This document shows, piece after piece, positions 19,004 to 27,693 of a DNA stretch of 64,000 nt. Source of the stretch: Micromonospora chersina (GTDB taxonomy: Bacteria > Actinomycetota > Actinomycetes > Mycobacteriales > Micromonosporaceae); the NCBI RefSeq assembly GCF_900091475.1, contig NZ_FMIB01000002.1:1116001-1180000 (forward strand). The letters run 5' to 3'. The translations under genes were made by a program, and so were the position numbers. Below the pieces are notes generated by a model. The model saw only the letters and a program-made list of their open reading frames with translations, ran no database searches and was not told where the DNA came from. How positions within the stretch are numbered: the stretch's first letter is position 1; each line of letters opens with the position of its first letter.

Positions 19004-19690
19004 TCAACCCAGGGTGAGGCGTCCCTCTTGGTCGAACCGGATTCGGCCGCTGGTCACGGCGACGTGCAGGCCGTACCGGAGCAGCTTGTCGATCTTGTCG
19101 GTGCGCCGCCGGTATCCGAGGCGTTCCAGCCCCGTGCGCAGCAGGCGCTCCTCGCCCATGCTCGGCACGCTCTCCAGAACGTCAACGAACGCGTTGGCGA
19201 CCTCCTCGGGCGGCACCTCCTCAAAGGCTCGGTCGTTGCTGGCCTGGGTGACCCGGTACGCGCGGTACGTCTGCGGATCCGTCCCCTCGGGCCAGGCGTA
19301 CCGCCCCACGGTGGGGTGGTCGTACAGCCTGCGGACGTCGACGAGTGCGAGCACGGCGAGGCGTCGGTCCTCCCGGGTCCGCAGGAAGCCGAAGCGGGCG
19401 AGGACCAGGCGGGCGAGCCGGTGCTGCTCGACGGGTCACTCGGCCGCGATGATCTCCCGCAGCGCCTCCCGGACGAGCCCGCGCACCCGCTGGTCGGTGG
19501 CGAGCAGGTCGAGGTCGCTCTGGTCGCCGAGCGGCGTCGGAGCGTACGGGACGAAGGGGCTCACTTCGATGACGCCGGCCGTCGCGGGCTCAACCGCGCC
19601 CGTCGGGTGTCGTCCACCACTCGCTCGCCGTGGATCGTCCACCGAGTCAATTCCGCCATCCGGCCAGTATCGAGGCCGATGGGTTGCCAC
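19004..19690 (-). pseudogene. DUF3320 C-terminal remnant of a second DUF4011-family helicase, with nonsense codon
   Basis: Reading from 19690 leftwards, the product shows SPFVPYAPTPLGDQSDLDLL, then VREALREIIAAE, a TGA at 19438-19436, and in the same frame PVEQHRLARLVLARFGFLRT and TVGRYAWPEGTDPQTYRAYRV. This is the pattern of DUF3320, the domain that ends DUF4011 helicases, where the consensus at the stop is 'AEGP': GGA to TGA explains the break. The helicase core upstream is gone; the frame starts in non-coding sequence near 19690. So about 170 residues of a 1400-1700-residue protein survive. A start inside the downstream half could give a 116-residue peptide, but I take this as decayed. Confidence 0.75.
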
Positions 19691-19804
19691 ACCAACCTTT
19701 CACAAGTGAGCAGCGGCTCGCCTCCTAACCTTGGCTCACCGAAACAACTGGCCGTTACCTTGTCTCGTCGCGGTGCAGTTGATGAAGCTAGATACCTTGA
19801 GCCC

Positions 19805-20221
19805 GTGAGCAACTTCTTGGCCGGGGCAATCGGCGCCCTGCTCGGGCTAGCCGGCGTTGCCTTAGGGGGATGGCTTCAGCGACGTGGAGAACACCAGCGC
19901 TGGCTGCGCGACCAGAAACTCCAGGCTGCCATCGGCTTCATCGGCGCCACCGGGGCTATCTACGATCGTCGGCGACGGGTTGAGGCGGCCCTTCCGACTG
20001 CGACCAGCCAGGGGACGGATTGGGCGCGGGCCCAGGATGCGCGGTCCGCGCTGTACCTGCTCTGCGACGAGGCGACGATCGAAGTGGCGGAGGCTTTGAT
20101 TAAACGGGTGAGGAGCCTCCAACCTGCAACCGACGGTTCCCCGGACGAGGAAGCCATTAGTCTGCTGCGTGAGCTGGTTCGCCGGCTCAGGACCGAACTA
20201 GGCGCGGGTCTAGGCAAGTAG
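19805..20221 (+). CDS. Small membrane-anchored protein with helical cytoplasmic domain
   Basis: I chose the GTG at 19805, which puts the hydrophobic segment FLAGAIGALLGLAGVALGGWL at the very N-terminus; no clear ribosome-binding site precedes it, so it may be leaderless. After the single membrane helix the 138-residue protein is charged and helical (EHQRWLRDQKLQAAIGFIG, VAEALIKRVRSL). The following gene encodes a protein of the same plan, and the two are 37 bases apart, so they are probably co-transcribed. Paired single-pass proteins of this layout are common in actinomycete accessory regions, without an established function. Confidence 0.6.
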   Translation: MSNFLAGAIGALLGLAGVALGGWLQRRGEHQRWLRDQKLQAAIGFIGATGAIYDRRRRVEAALPTATSQGTDWARAQDARSALYLLCDEATIEVAEALIKRVRSLQPATDGSPDEEAISLLRELVRRLRTELGAGLGK

Positions 20222-20258
20222 CGGTAAGAGCGGCTGACCCACCTGCATTGGAGGTGCG

Positions 20259-20765
20259 ATGGCGGTATGGGAGTCGTTGCTGTTGACCGCACTCGGCGGC
20301 GGTATTGGCACCGCAGGGACGTGGCTCGGATCGCGCATGCAGGCCAAACAGGCTGAACGGGTACAGCGGGAGCAGCACGACCGTGAAGATCGATTTCGTC
20401 TCCACAAGGAGCGCATCGAGGCGTACTCGGCGTTCTACCTAGCAGCCGGCCATGTGAGGCAGATTCTTGCCGGAGATAGAACCCTGGCTGACAAGCGCGC
20501 GGCTCGTTCGGAACTGTGGCAAGCCTTTACAACTGTCCTATTAGTCGGCCATCCGGATGTCTTGGATGCCACTAGCGATATCTTAGGGTACACAGACAGC
20601 GTGATAAGCAACCAGCAAGACTTTGAACAGGATTACTACTCTTGGTTGATTCACCGCCTGCAGTATGCCGCCAGAACTGATCTTACAGGGGCCAGTGATC
20701 TGATGCCTCCCCCGCAGCATCGTCCTGATCATCAGACGCCCGCACGGCAGTCGAAGGGAGACTGA
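20259..20765 (+). CDS. Small membrane-anchored protein, paralogue-like partner of the preceding gene
   Basis: The ATG at 20259 has GGAGG 4 bases upstream. The 168-residue protein has an N-terminal membrane helix (SLLLTALGGGIGTAGTWLG) followed by a long charged helix (RMQAKQAERVQREQHDREDRF) and a helical body (ERIEAYSAFYLAAGHVRQIL). The layout matches the gene upstream, with which it likely forms an operon. Base composition is less GC-rich than the surroundings, which suggests recent transfer. Function unknown. Confidence 0.65.
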   Translation: MAVWESLLLTALGGGIGTAGTWLGSRMQAKQAERVQREQHDREDRFRLHKERIEAYSAFYLAAGHVRQILAGDRTLADKRAARSELWQAFTTVLLVGHPDVLDATSDILGYTDSVISNQQDFEQDYYSWLIHRLQYAARTDLTGASDLMPPPQHRPDHQTPARQSKGD

Positions 20766-21057
20766 CACATGTGATGGCGAACCTGGGGAGCACTTAGTCG
20801 GGCGTGGCAGTCAGGGAGGGCTGAGCAGGAGAACCTTGGCCTAGCAGACTGGCAGTCTCTGAAGTACGCCCGACGCCGGCGTGGCGAGCTTGCCTGCATT
20901 GCTGACATTCAGGTAGCAGCGATGCGAGGGCATGCGGTCTTCGATCGTCCTGCCAATGCCGACCCTCGCCCTCAGCCCGGGCCGGCCGCATCAGCATGGG
21001 CTGACCTTCATACTTGCACCAGGTCGTGTCACGCATGTTGCGAAAGGGAACCAGGGA
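20766..21057. other. Stretch with no recognisable gene
   Basis: No frame here has coding-like composition with a start signal. AGGGA just before 21058 is the ribosome-binding site of the frameshifted regulator that follows. Confidence 0.3.
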
Positions 21058-21245
21058 ATGCCCGGGTGGCCGAGGATCGGGTCGATCCTGCCACGCCAGC
21101 AACTCGGCTGGCAGCTGCGCCAGTTCCGCACTGGAGGGGCGTGACGCTCGCCGCCGCCGATGTGGCCGAATACAGTCGGCAAAAGATCCGACGAATTGAG
21201 TGCGGCCTTGGCGCGGTACGAGTGCTGGGTGCCAAGCGACGAGCG
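21058..21245 (+). pseudogene. XRE-family (DUF5753-type) regulator, N-terminal fragment with frameshift
   Basis: From the ATG at 21058 the product reads SILPRQQLGWQLRQFRTGGA and then stops at 21142-21144. Shifting one base, the next frame continues VTLAAADVAEYSRQKIRRIE and CGLGAVRV. Together they give the N-terminal helix-turn-helix of an XRE/DUF5753 regulator, where 'R..LG..LR..R' is followed by 'YS.sKIsRiE.G...v'. A single-base frameshift and loss of the whole ligand-binding part make it non-functional. Confidence 0.65.
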
Positions 21246-21304
21246 AGGTCGGGCCAGAACCCCGGCGACGCGGTCACCGGGTGGCGGCTAGGCAGCCAGC
21301 GGTA

Positions 21305-21577
21305 TCAGTGCCCTCGGGTCTTCGCTCCTGTGCCCGCAAGCCGATACCGTCCTCGCTCGTCCCGGACTAGGTCGGCGAAGCGGGTTGCGTGATGCGCCGG
21401 AGCATTCGCGCACATGCGGGAGGTGACGTGGGTACGGATGGTGCTCTCCGCGTAGGCAGTGCCTCTGTCGACAAGGAGCCGGACGATATGGTCAGGTGTG
21501 AAAGTGCTGTCAGAGCTTCGGGCTGCAAGCTCCGTCGCTGCCTGAAGAACCTCGTCACGGCAGGTCCACGTCGGCAT
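21305..21577 (-). CDS. Small DUF7669-like winged-helix-type protein
   Basis: The 90-residue product starts MPTWTCRDEVLQAATELAAR and continues FTPDHIVRLLVDRGTAYAES, TIRTHVTSRMCANAPAHHAT and DERGRYRLA. This is the pattern of a small domain often attached to methyltransferases and HNH or PD-(D/E)XK nucleases in restriction loci (DUF7669-type), where 'T..ES.IRTH..S.M..NAP.HH' is the conserved core. Here it stands alone. No good ribosome-binding site is visible. It may bind DNA for an unlinked enzyme, or be the last part of a lost nuclease. Confidence 0.6.
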   Translation of the reverse strand: MPTWTCRDEVLQAATELAARSSDSTFTPDHIVRLLVDRGTAYAESTIRTHVTSRMCANAPAHHATRFADLVRDERGRYRLAGTGAKTRGH

Positions 21578-21779
21578 GAGCAGACTCTACGAGCACAAAG
21601 CCTGGAGTAGATCCGCCGAATGTATACCGCTCCGGTGCCTAGCGGCAGCAGCGAGTCGCTCGTAACTCACCCCGGCCAAGGACCGTCGGCCCAGGTAGGG
21701 CGGTGTAGTTGGTTGGTGGCCCTCGCTTCGACATGCCGTCTCGCGGTGGCTGCCCTGAGTGCCCGCCGGCAGAGTGTTT

Positions 21780-22751
21780 CTACCTGGCGAAGCGATCGGT
21801 GACGTTCCGGCCGTCGGGCAGGACGTCGGCGAGCCGGATCTGGACACCAACCCGGACCACCTCGGTGCCCGCCCCGAACGAGGTCGGCATGCGCCACGTA
21901 TGCCATGTTCGCAACGGCACCGCCGCCTCCCGCTTCTGCCGCTTCAGGATTGCCTCGGCGGCGATGACGTCGGCGTGGCGACCCTCGACGACCTCGACCA
22001 GCTCAGCACCCGCCAGGAGGTGCTCCCGCACCCGCCGCGGGCCGCCGACCCCGAACTTCAGCAACCCACGATGACGCACCAGATAGAGCAGGTAGGTCGT
22101 GTCTTGCAACGCGGCGAATGACCGGTCACCGGGCTCGGGCGGACACGCCTTGCAGGATCGGCTGCGAAGCGGCTGCCACAACGCGCAGCGAGCGTGGACG
22201 CCCCAGGTGCCGTGGGACCGCGTTCCTCGGCGTTCGCCGTACCACGGGAGTCCGCGGACGTCGCCGGTCAGATCGCTCCAGCCGTCACGGCGATGCCGGT
22301 CGAGCTCCTCGCCGAGAGCGATCGCGGCCTGGAATTCGGCGGCGGCGCGAACGGGGATGGCGTCGGTGGCAGTCACGCCGGCGAACCGGCGAACCTGATC
22401 TGCGAGGGCGGGCTGGTACGGAAGCCGGGATAGCAGTCGCTCTCCGGCCGCAACGGCCAGGCCGGAGGAGCGATCGTCTAGGCAGACGTGGCAACGGGTC
22501 CGCCAACCCTTGTGGCACACCCGGTGGGTGCCGCAGTTTCGGCAGCGGTAGATGTCTGCACCGCTATCGGCTGGCAAGAGGTCGAGCGGTTCCATCTGGT
22601 CGGCTACCAAGGCCGCGCACGAGTGACAGTGGACGAACCACGCGATGTCGGGGCCGCGATAGGGTGAGTTCGCCCGGCCGTGAACGGCTTCCCCGCAGTT
22701 GACGCAGGCGCGTTCGGCGAAGCGCCTTGCGCTCTTCACTTGACGCGTCAT
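21780..22751 (-). CDS. Zinc-ribbon GIY-YIG nuclease-like protein
   Basis: The ATG at 22751 overlaps the upstream stop by 4 bases. The first 100 residues carry Cys pairs (C16/C19, C42/C45, C70/C73, C87/C90) that look like zinc ribbons. The C-terminal part is GIY-YIG-like: YLLYLV at 220-225, KFGVG at 232-236, Arg239/240 and Glu266 (AAEAIL) sit where the two short strands, catalytic Arg and metal-binding Glu are expected. Members cut one DNA strand per active site, or act as homing or restriction nucleases. It ends a minus-strand cluster that begins with a GmrSD-like gene, so it may be the nuclease of that system; that is inference. Confidence 0.7.
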   Translation of the reverse strand: MTRQVKSARRFAERACVNCGEAVHGRANSPYRGPDIAWFVHCHSCAALVADQMEPLDLLPADSGADIYRCRNCGTHRVCHKGWRTRCHVCLDDRSSGLAVAAGERLLSRLPYQPALADQVRRFAGVTATDAIPVRAAAEFQAAIALGEELDRHRRDGWSDLTGDVRGLPWYGERRGTRSHGTWGVHARCALWQPLRSRSCKACPPEPGDRSFAALQDTTYLLYLVRHRGLLKFGVGGPRRVREHLLAGAELVEVVEGRHADVIAAEAILKRQKREAAVPLRTWHTWRMPTSFGAGTEVVRVGVQIRLADVLPDGRNVTDRFAR

Positions 22752-23011
22752 TCACGCGAATCGGCACGATGGATGCCGGTCTGGTCCGCGCCGGCCGCGA
22801 TCGCCTGCGGGGTGCCGCGTCGACCACCATTCGACCACGACACCTGGCTGTATTCGTCCCACCGCTTGTCGATCTGGGCTGGCACCGCCTGATCATCTGG
22901 CGTGACGGTGAAGTCGAAGCCGATCGCATTCATCTGCATCCAGATCGCGTTCACGATGTCCGCGTAACGCTCCTCGCTCACACCGTCGACTCGAACCGTG
23001 ATCTCACGCAT
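22748..23011 (-). CDS. Small hypothetical protein in the helicase cluster
   Basis: The ATG at 23011 follows GGGAGGG by 5 bases. The 87-residue protein opens with a beta-strand-rich segment (MREITVRVDGVSEERYADIV) and a helix (NAIWMQMNAIGFDF), then a flexible polar tail. It overlaps the start of the GIY-YIG gene (ATGA) and begins 30 bases after the DUF6308 gene, so it lies inside the operon. I recognise no family. Confidence 0.6.
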   Translation of the reverse strand: MREITVRVDGVSEERYADIVNAIWMQMNAIGFDFTVTPDDQAVPAQIDKRWDEYSQVSWSNGGRRGTPQAIAAGADQTGIHRADSRE

Positions 23012-23041
23012 TTCGTCCCTCCCCACTCTGATCCTCAGATG

Positions 23042-23716
23042 TCACGGCAGCTGCAGTCCGGGGCATGCACTGCCGCGGTGAACGTCTCGGTGCCGCATCC
23101 AGAACACGACGTCCAAAACGCGAAGTCGGCCGACCGCCGCTGGCAAGTCAGCCTCCTCGTGCACGACCCGGAGGCGCTGCGTCAAGATGCCGCCCTCCTC
23201 ACGGAGCTTGCAGTGCAGCCACTTCCAAAAGCCGGTTCCGGTGCCGAAGGCGCAGGACACAACCTCGTCGTACACCGGCACTAGCTTGGGGCGTTTGCGG
23301 GCGAGCAGCTTGCCGGCGATTACCCACCCGATCCCGACCTCGTTGCGCAGCAGTCGCCACGCGCTGTCGGCGTGGCCGCCTTCCAGGATCAGCGATAGCG
23401 CGTCGTCGGCGCCCAACTCGACATCGACCGGGATTCTCGCCAGCTGCGCTCCAAGATCCTTGCCGAGCTGCCCCTGTAGCAAGTCGAGCGCCCGCCGCGG
23501 AGGCACCTGCACGCTCAGCAATTCCGCCGCGATCAGATCCTCGGCGAGGATGTTGTTCGCCACCGCCGGACGATCACCGCCACCACCAAGTCGTTCGAAG
23601 TACCCACCGGTAAACGCCGCATCATCAATCCCCAGGAAGTAGCGCTGAAGGTCGGGGACCGAGCGAGGATCATCGAGCACTGCCAGGATCTCGGCGAGTG
23701 TCAGCGGGTGCGTCAT
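23042..23716 (-). CDS. DUF6308-like protein
   Basis: The ATG at 23716 has GAAGGAGA just upstream, 15 bases after the UvrD-type gene. The 224-residue sequence carries a helical core with GIGWVIAGKLLARKRPKLVP and YDEVVSCAFG, and ends in LDVVFWMRHRDVH. This is the DUF6308 pattern, a helix-hairpin-helix-like protein ('G...AgKLLA.KRP.LvPv.D') that resembles the DNA-binding core of some glycosylases. Function is unknown. It sits between a helicase and a nuclease, so a DNA-related role is likely. Confidence 0.7.
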   Translation of the reverse strand: MTHPLTLAEILAVLDDPRSVPDLQRYFLGIDDAAFTGGYFERLGGGGDRPAVANNILAEDLIAAELLSVQVPPRRALDLLQGQLGKDLGAQLARIPVDVELGADDALSLILEGGHADSAWRLLRNEVGIGWVIAGKLLARKRPKLVPVYDEVVSCAFGTGTGFWKWLHCKLREEGGILTQRLRVVHEEADLPAAVGRLRVLDVVFWMRHRDVHRGSACPGLQLP

Positions 23717-23731
23717 GCTTCTCCTTCGGGA

Positions 23732-25888
23732 TTAGCTGGGCTCGCTGCGAGAAGCGAACGACAGGAACGGACTGGGCATCCCGCTCCACGACACGTGCAG
23801 GGCTTCCCGGGCGCGGGTACTCGCGACGAAGAGCAGACACCGCTCCCTGAGCATGTCGCTGTCGTGCTGCAGCTGATCAACCTCGCTCGGCGTGACCTCC
23901 TTGGCGAAGGGAACCGCCTTGGCCGTTGCCCCTACGACCGCCACGCACCGGAACTCCAGACCCTTCATCGCGTGCATGGTGGCGAGCCGCACCCCGTCGA
24001 CGTCGGCGCCGGGCTGGTCCCTGACCCGCACTGCCGGAATTCCCGCCCCGGTGAGCTCGTCGTACACGCTGGTCAGCAGAGTGTTGAACCGTGCGCAGAC
24101 GGCGATTTCGCTCGGCTGGACGCCCTGTTCCAGCCACTCCCCCACTCGCTTGACGAGCGAGGTGACCTCGGCCTGGGATGTCGGATACCCCTGCGCGTGC
24201 GGCCGCTTGCCGTGCAACAGCGACCGGTAACCAGTGAGGCTGTCCTCACCCTCACCACCCAGGTCCTCGACCCGCGACCCGACGAGCACGCCCGTGGACC
24301 AGGAAAGGATCTCCTCGGTGCTGCGGTAGTTGATGCGCAGCCGGCTGCTGCGGCCGGCGACGGAGATACCGAGGGCGCCCAGCGACACCCGAGAGTCGTA
24401 AATGCGCTGGTGCGGGTCGCCGGTGATGAACAAGTCGTCGGGGCCGGGCGCCACCGCGGCGCGCAGCACCCGCCACTGCGCGGGGTGCAGGTCCTGCGCC
24501 TCGTCGACCACCACGTGGTCATACCCGTGAACTGTCAGATCGGTGTCCTGGAGAAGCTGGGCGGCCTTCGCACATACCTGCAGGTGCGTCATGGTGCCGG
24601 CCGCCGACAGCTCGGCCGAGAACATCTCGACGGCGTCCCACACCTGATCGCGTTGCCGGGCGCCCAGCGCCGCCCCTCTTCCTCGCCGGCTGGCCGCGCT
24701 GTACTCCTCCCGGCTCCGCACGTCCTGGGCTAGGACGACGTGCCGGAACTCCTGAGCGAGGAACTGCTCCGTCCAGGGCAGCTTCAGCCGCCGGCACACC
24801 CGCCGCCAGACCTGCCGCTCGTCTGCGTCCCCGATCGGGGTCGGCACGCGACCGGCGAGGGCGCGCACGGTGCGGTTGGCGAAGGCGTTAACGGTGGTTA
24901 CCTCCACCCGCGCCAACTGCTGGTCGTCGTGGAGGAGCAGCGCCAGGTTCTCCCGCAGGGTCGCGGCAAGGGCGTTGGTGTACGTGGTGAGTAGCACCCG
25001 GTTATCGGCGGAGCGGGACAGCAGGTGCTTGACCCGGTGCAGGGCGACCACCGTCTTGCCCGTTCCCGGTCCACCCGTCACCTGCGCCGGCCCCTTGTAC
25101 GAGACCCGGTACGCGACGCGCCGCTGCGATGGATGAAGGAATACCCGCCAGGCCGCGAACGGCTTGTCCAGGATCTCGGCGAGCTCATCGGGCCGGGTCA
25201 CCAGAGTGATGCGGCTCTTGGTGTTGGCGATCGCCACCGCCAGGTTCTCACTCGGCTCCGGCGTGGCATCCGCCGGTCGGCGCTCGGCCACGACGTCCCG
25301 GTAGACCTCGTCGGGAGAGAAGCCCTCGGCGAGGTACTCGAGAACCTCGAACTGGTCCTCCGGCAGCAGCATGCCGAACGCCTCGAGCTGTGGCTTGTCG
25401 ATGATCGTCCGGACGGCCCGCAGGACCTGCTCGTCGATGCCGAGGTGCCGGAGCACTGTGTCCGAGTGCTTGGCGAATAGCAGCGTCGGCGCTTGCGCCG
25501 CCGCCTTCTCCAGCGCCGGCGTGAGCTGTTCGATGGCGACGACGTTGCGAACCTCCAGCGCCCGCGTCGCCGTGTTCACCGTGTACAGCCGCTTCGCCGC
25601 CCAGGTGTACGCGTTGTCATGCGGCACGACGTTGAGCAGCAGGAAAGTGTCGCTGCCGTCGTCGGGGGCCAGCACCACCCCGCGCCAGAAGTCAGTGATC
25701 CGGATAGTCCGCATCCGCGGGTCCCGGGCATTGTTCACCGACTCCAGGTGCAGGCCTTTGTCGGCGTGCAGCTCGGCAATGCTCAGCTGCTGGAACTTCT
25801 CCATCGCCTTCCGGACGCCGGCCCTCACCGGCTTCTCCAAGACGTCGTAGCTCTGCCAAAAGCTGTTGGCGAAGGCGAGCTGCGGCAC
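23732..25888 (-). CDS. UvrD/Rep-type helicase with RelE-like N-terminal domain
   Basis: I chose the GTG at 25888 because GGAGG lies about 8 bases upstream; the 46 codons before it are Arg/Pro-rich and look untranslated. Of 718 residues, about 1-120 resemble RelE/ParE-type toxin folds (FANSFWQSYDVLEKPVRAGV, then ARDPRMRTIRITDFWRGVVL). The rest is a superfamily 1 helicase: TGGPGTGKT near 268-276, DEAQDLHPAQW near 457-467, 'GDPHQRIYDSRVSLG', 'LRINYRSTEEIL', and a 'LRERCLLFVASTRARE' motif VI. Such proteins unwind 3'-tailed DNA. The RelE-like part may bind RNA or regulate the motor. It is third of six genes in the cluster. Confidence 0.8.
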   Translation of the reverse strand: MPQLAFANSFWQSYDVLEKPVRAGVRKAMEKFQQLSIAELHADKGLHLESVNNARDPRMRTIRITDFWRGVVLAPDDGSDTFLLLNVVPHDNAYTWAAKRLYTVNTATRALEVRNVVAIEQLTPALEKAAAQAPTLLFAKHSDTVLRHLGIDEQVLRAVRTIIDKPQLEAFGMLLPEDQFEVLEYLAEGFSPDEVYRDVVAERRPADATPEPSENLAVAIANTKSRITLVTRPDELAEILDKPFAAWRVFLHPSQRRVAYRVSYKGPAQVTGGPGTGKTVVALHRVKHLLSRSADNRVLLTTYTNALAATLRENLALLLHDDQQLARVEVTTVNAFANRTVRALAGRVPTPIGDADERQVWRRVCRRLKLPWTEQFLAQEFRHVVLAQDVRSREEYSAASRRGRGAALGARQRDQVWDAVEMFSAELSAAGTMTHLQVCAKAAQLLQDTDLTVHGYDHVVVDEAQDLHPAQWRVLRAAVAPGPDDLFITGDPHQRIYDSRVSLGALGISVAGRSSRLRINYRSTEEILSWSTGVLVGSRVEDLGGEGEDSLTGYRSLLHGKRPHAQGYPTSQAEVTSLVKRVGEWLEQGVQPSEIAVCARFNTLLTSVYDELTGAGIPAVRVRDQPGADVDGVRLATMHAMKGLEFRCVAVVGATAKAVPFAKEVTPSEVDQLQHDSDMLRERCLLFVASTRAREALHVSWSGMPSPFLSFASRSEPS

Positions 25889-26041
25889 GGCGCGGCCTCC
25901 TGCTTGATCAGTCGAGGACGGTGGCTGCGACCCTACCGGTCGCCTGCGTGCCGGGGCTGTCCGGCAATGCGCCTTCGAGCCTTGCTGATGCTTGTGACGG
26001 AGAACGGGCCGGACGACGGTCAGCACCAGAGGGCTGTTGCG

Positions 26042-27625
26042 TCAGTTCGGCCGCCTGCCCGAGAGGTGCCAGGCGAGCAGGGCCGCTCCAGACGTTAAGT
26101 GGTCGAACCGTTCAATCTCCTGAGCAACATCGATGATCTGCTCGAGAAATCCTTCGTGTGCGCCGGTGTCGGGATCTTCCGCCGTGCGTTTGACGTACAA
26201 GATGATGAATGTCGCTGGGCGCCCGTCGGCCTTCGGGCGGATGACGCGCCCCATGCGCTGGATCATCTGGCGCTTGCTTCGGCTTCCCGCGATGATGACA
26301 CCGACATCCGCCTGCGGGACGTCGATCCCCTCATCCAAGAGTCGAGGGGCCGCCAACACCTTCGCATGCCCGTCCTTGAACGCCGCCAACCGTTGCTTGC
26401 GTTCCAGCGTGTTCATGCCGCTGGTGATCTCCATCGCCTGCAGACCGCTCGCCCGCAGCACCGCCGCCGCGTGTTCCGCACTCCGCCTGGTTTCGCCGAA
26501 CACCAGTCCCCGGTCCGCGGTGGCCAATACCGGCGCCAAGTAGGCAAGCGCCACCTGCTTGTTCCAGCACTCGGCTAGGACCTCACGCCTTTTGGTGAAG
26601 GCGTCTAGGTACTTGCGGGCATCCCAGGCCGCACGCGAGTCCCCTTCTCCGCCGACGCGGAGGTGGTTGACCGAGGCCATGAACTCACCGAAGGGTTCCG
26701 CCGGGCAGCCGTGGTCGACGATCAGACGGCGTCGAAGACGTCTCACGCGATCGTCGTACTCGTCATGGGCTTTCTGTTCGTCTGGAGTGAAGTCGACTCC
26801 CACGAAGGCGACACGGAAGGGCGCCAAGATCTCGTCGGCCAGCCCGCGATCGTAGCTGCAGTCTGCCACCACGCCGCCGAAGTAGGGTTCCAGGTGCTCG
26901 ATGAAGCCATTGTCAGGTCGGTCGTACGTCGCCGTCAGCCCGAGCCGGCCATCGAAGTCCGGCTCCAGAGCACGCGCGAAGTATGGTGCCCCATAGCGGT
27001 GCACCTCGTCGGCAACCAGCAGGCCCGACATGCCGAGCGGCAGCATCTGGTATTTGGCTGCGGAGTTCACGATGGCGATCACGATGGAATGGTCGTCGAG
27101 CCCGTCCTCGTGGCCGTCCCCGTGTCGACCGACAAGAACACCGTGAAGATCCCGTCGCAACACGTCATACCACTGGTCGAGCAGCTCACGACCGGGCACG
27201 AGCACCAGCACCCTCTCGCCGGCATCCACCGCGGCCGCAGCTGCCAGCACACCCACGGTTGTCTTGCCCGTCCCGGTGACTGCCTCCACCACGCCTCGTC
27301 GGTCGTGAGCTCGCCATGCGGCCAACGCCTCAATCTGCCAGGCCCGCGGCTCCTTGCCGACGTAACACCTGGGCAGCGCTGCCGGCACCGCGGCAGGAAC
27401 TGCTCCGCCGTTCCAGGATGCCGCTCCAGTCAGTCGCCAACGCGGCGGTGTGGCGCCGTCACGAGCGAAGGTCGCTGTGTTGGCGTACAACGTCCGGTTT
27501 ACGTCCGTCGTGGTCAGCCCATGCAGACCCATGCGCTGCAGCCCGGCGAGCAGTTGCCGCTTGTTCTGACCTGGCGTCGCCGCCAGCAACTGCCACAGCG
27601 CCACCCACACCGGCCCCGGCTGCAT
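26042..27625 (-). CDS. XPB/SSL2-like DEAD/DEAH-box helicase
   Basis: The ATG at 27625 has GGGGAGGGG just upstream; a longer frame overlapping the previous gene lacks such a site. The 527-residue protein has a short winged-helix-like N-terminus (WQLLAATPGQNKRQLLAGLQ), Walker A VTGTGKTT near 112-119, the DEVH box near 205 (VADEVHRYG), GLTATYDRP as motif III and QRMGRVIRPK as motif VI. This is a superfamily 2 motor with the layout of XPB-like and type I/III restriction helicases. There is no nuclease domain of its own. It starts 68 bases after the GmrSD-like gene and is probably co-transcribed. Confidence 0.8.
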   Translation of the reverse strand: MQPGPVWVALWQLLAATPGQNKRQLLAGLQRMGLHGLTTTDVNRTLYANTATFARDGATPPRWRLTGAASWNGGAVPAAVPAALPRCYVGKEPRAWQIEALAAWRAHDRRGVVEAVTGTGKTTVGVLAAAAAVDAGERVLVLVPGRELLDQWYDVLRRDLHGVLVGRHGDGHEDGLDDHSIVIAIVNSAAKYQMLPLGMSGLLVADEVHRYGAPYFARALEPDFDGRLGLTATYDRPDNGFIEHLEPYFGGVVADCSYDRGLADEILAPFRVAFVGVDFTPDEQKAHDEYDDRVRRLRRRLIVDHGCPAEPFGEFMASVNHLRVGGEGDSRAAWDARKYLDAFTKRREVLAECWNKQVALAYLAPVLATADRGLVFGETRRSAEHAAAVLRASGLQAMEITSGMNTLERKQRLAAFKDGHAKVLAAPRLLDEGIDVPQADVGVIIAGSRSKRQMIQRMGRVIRPKADGRPATFIILYVKRTAEDPDTGAHEGFLEQIIDVAQEIERFDHLTSGAALLAWHLSGRRPN

Positions 27626-27693
27626 CTGCCCCTCCCCGCTACCCAGAACTCTGCCGACTTCGCCGGCGATTCGCCACGCACCGTGCAACGAGG

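Noticed and set aside
19028..19804. Upstream extension of the first small membrane protein's frame
   Set aside because: Lies antisense to the DUF3320 remnant and puts the membrane helix in mid-protein; the GTG at 19805 is a better start.
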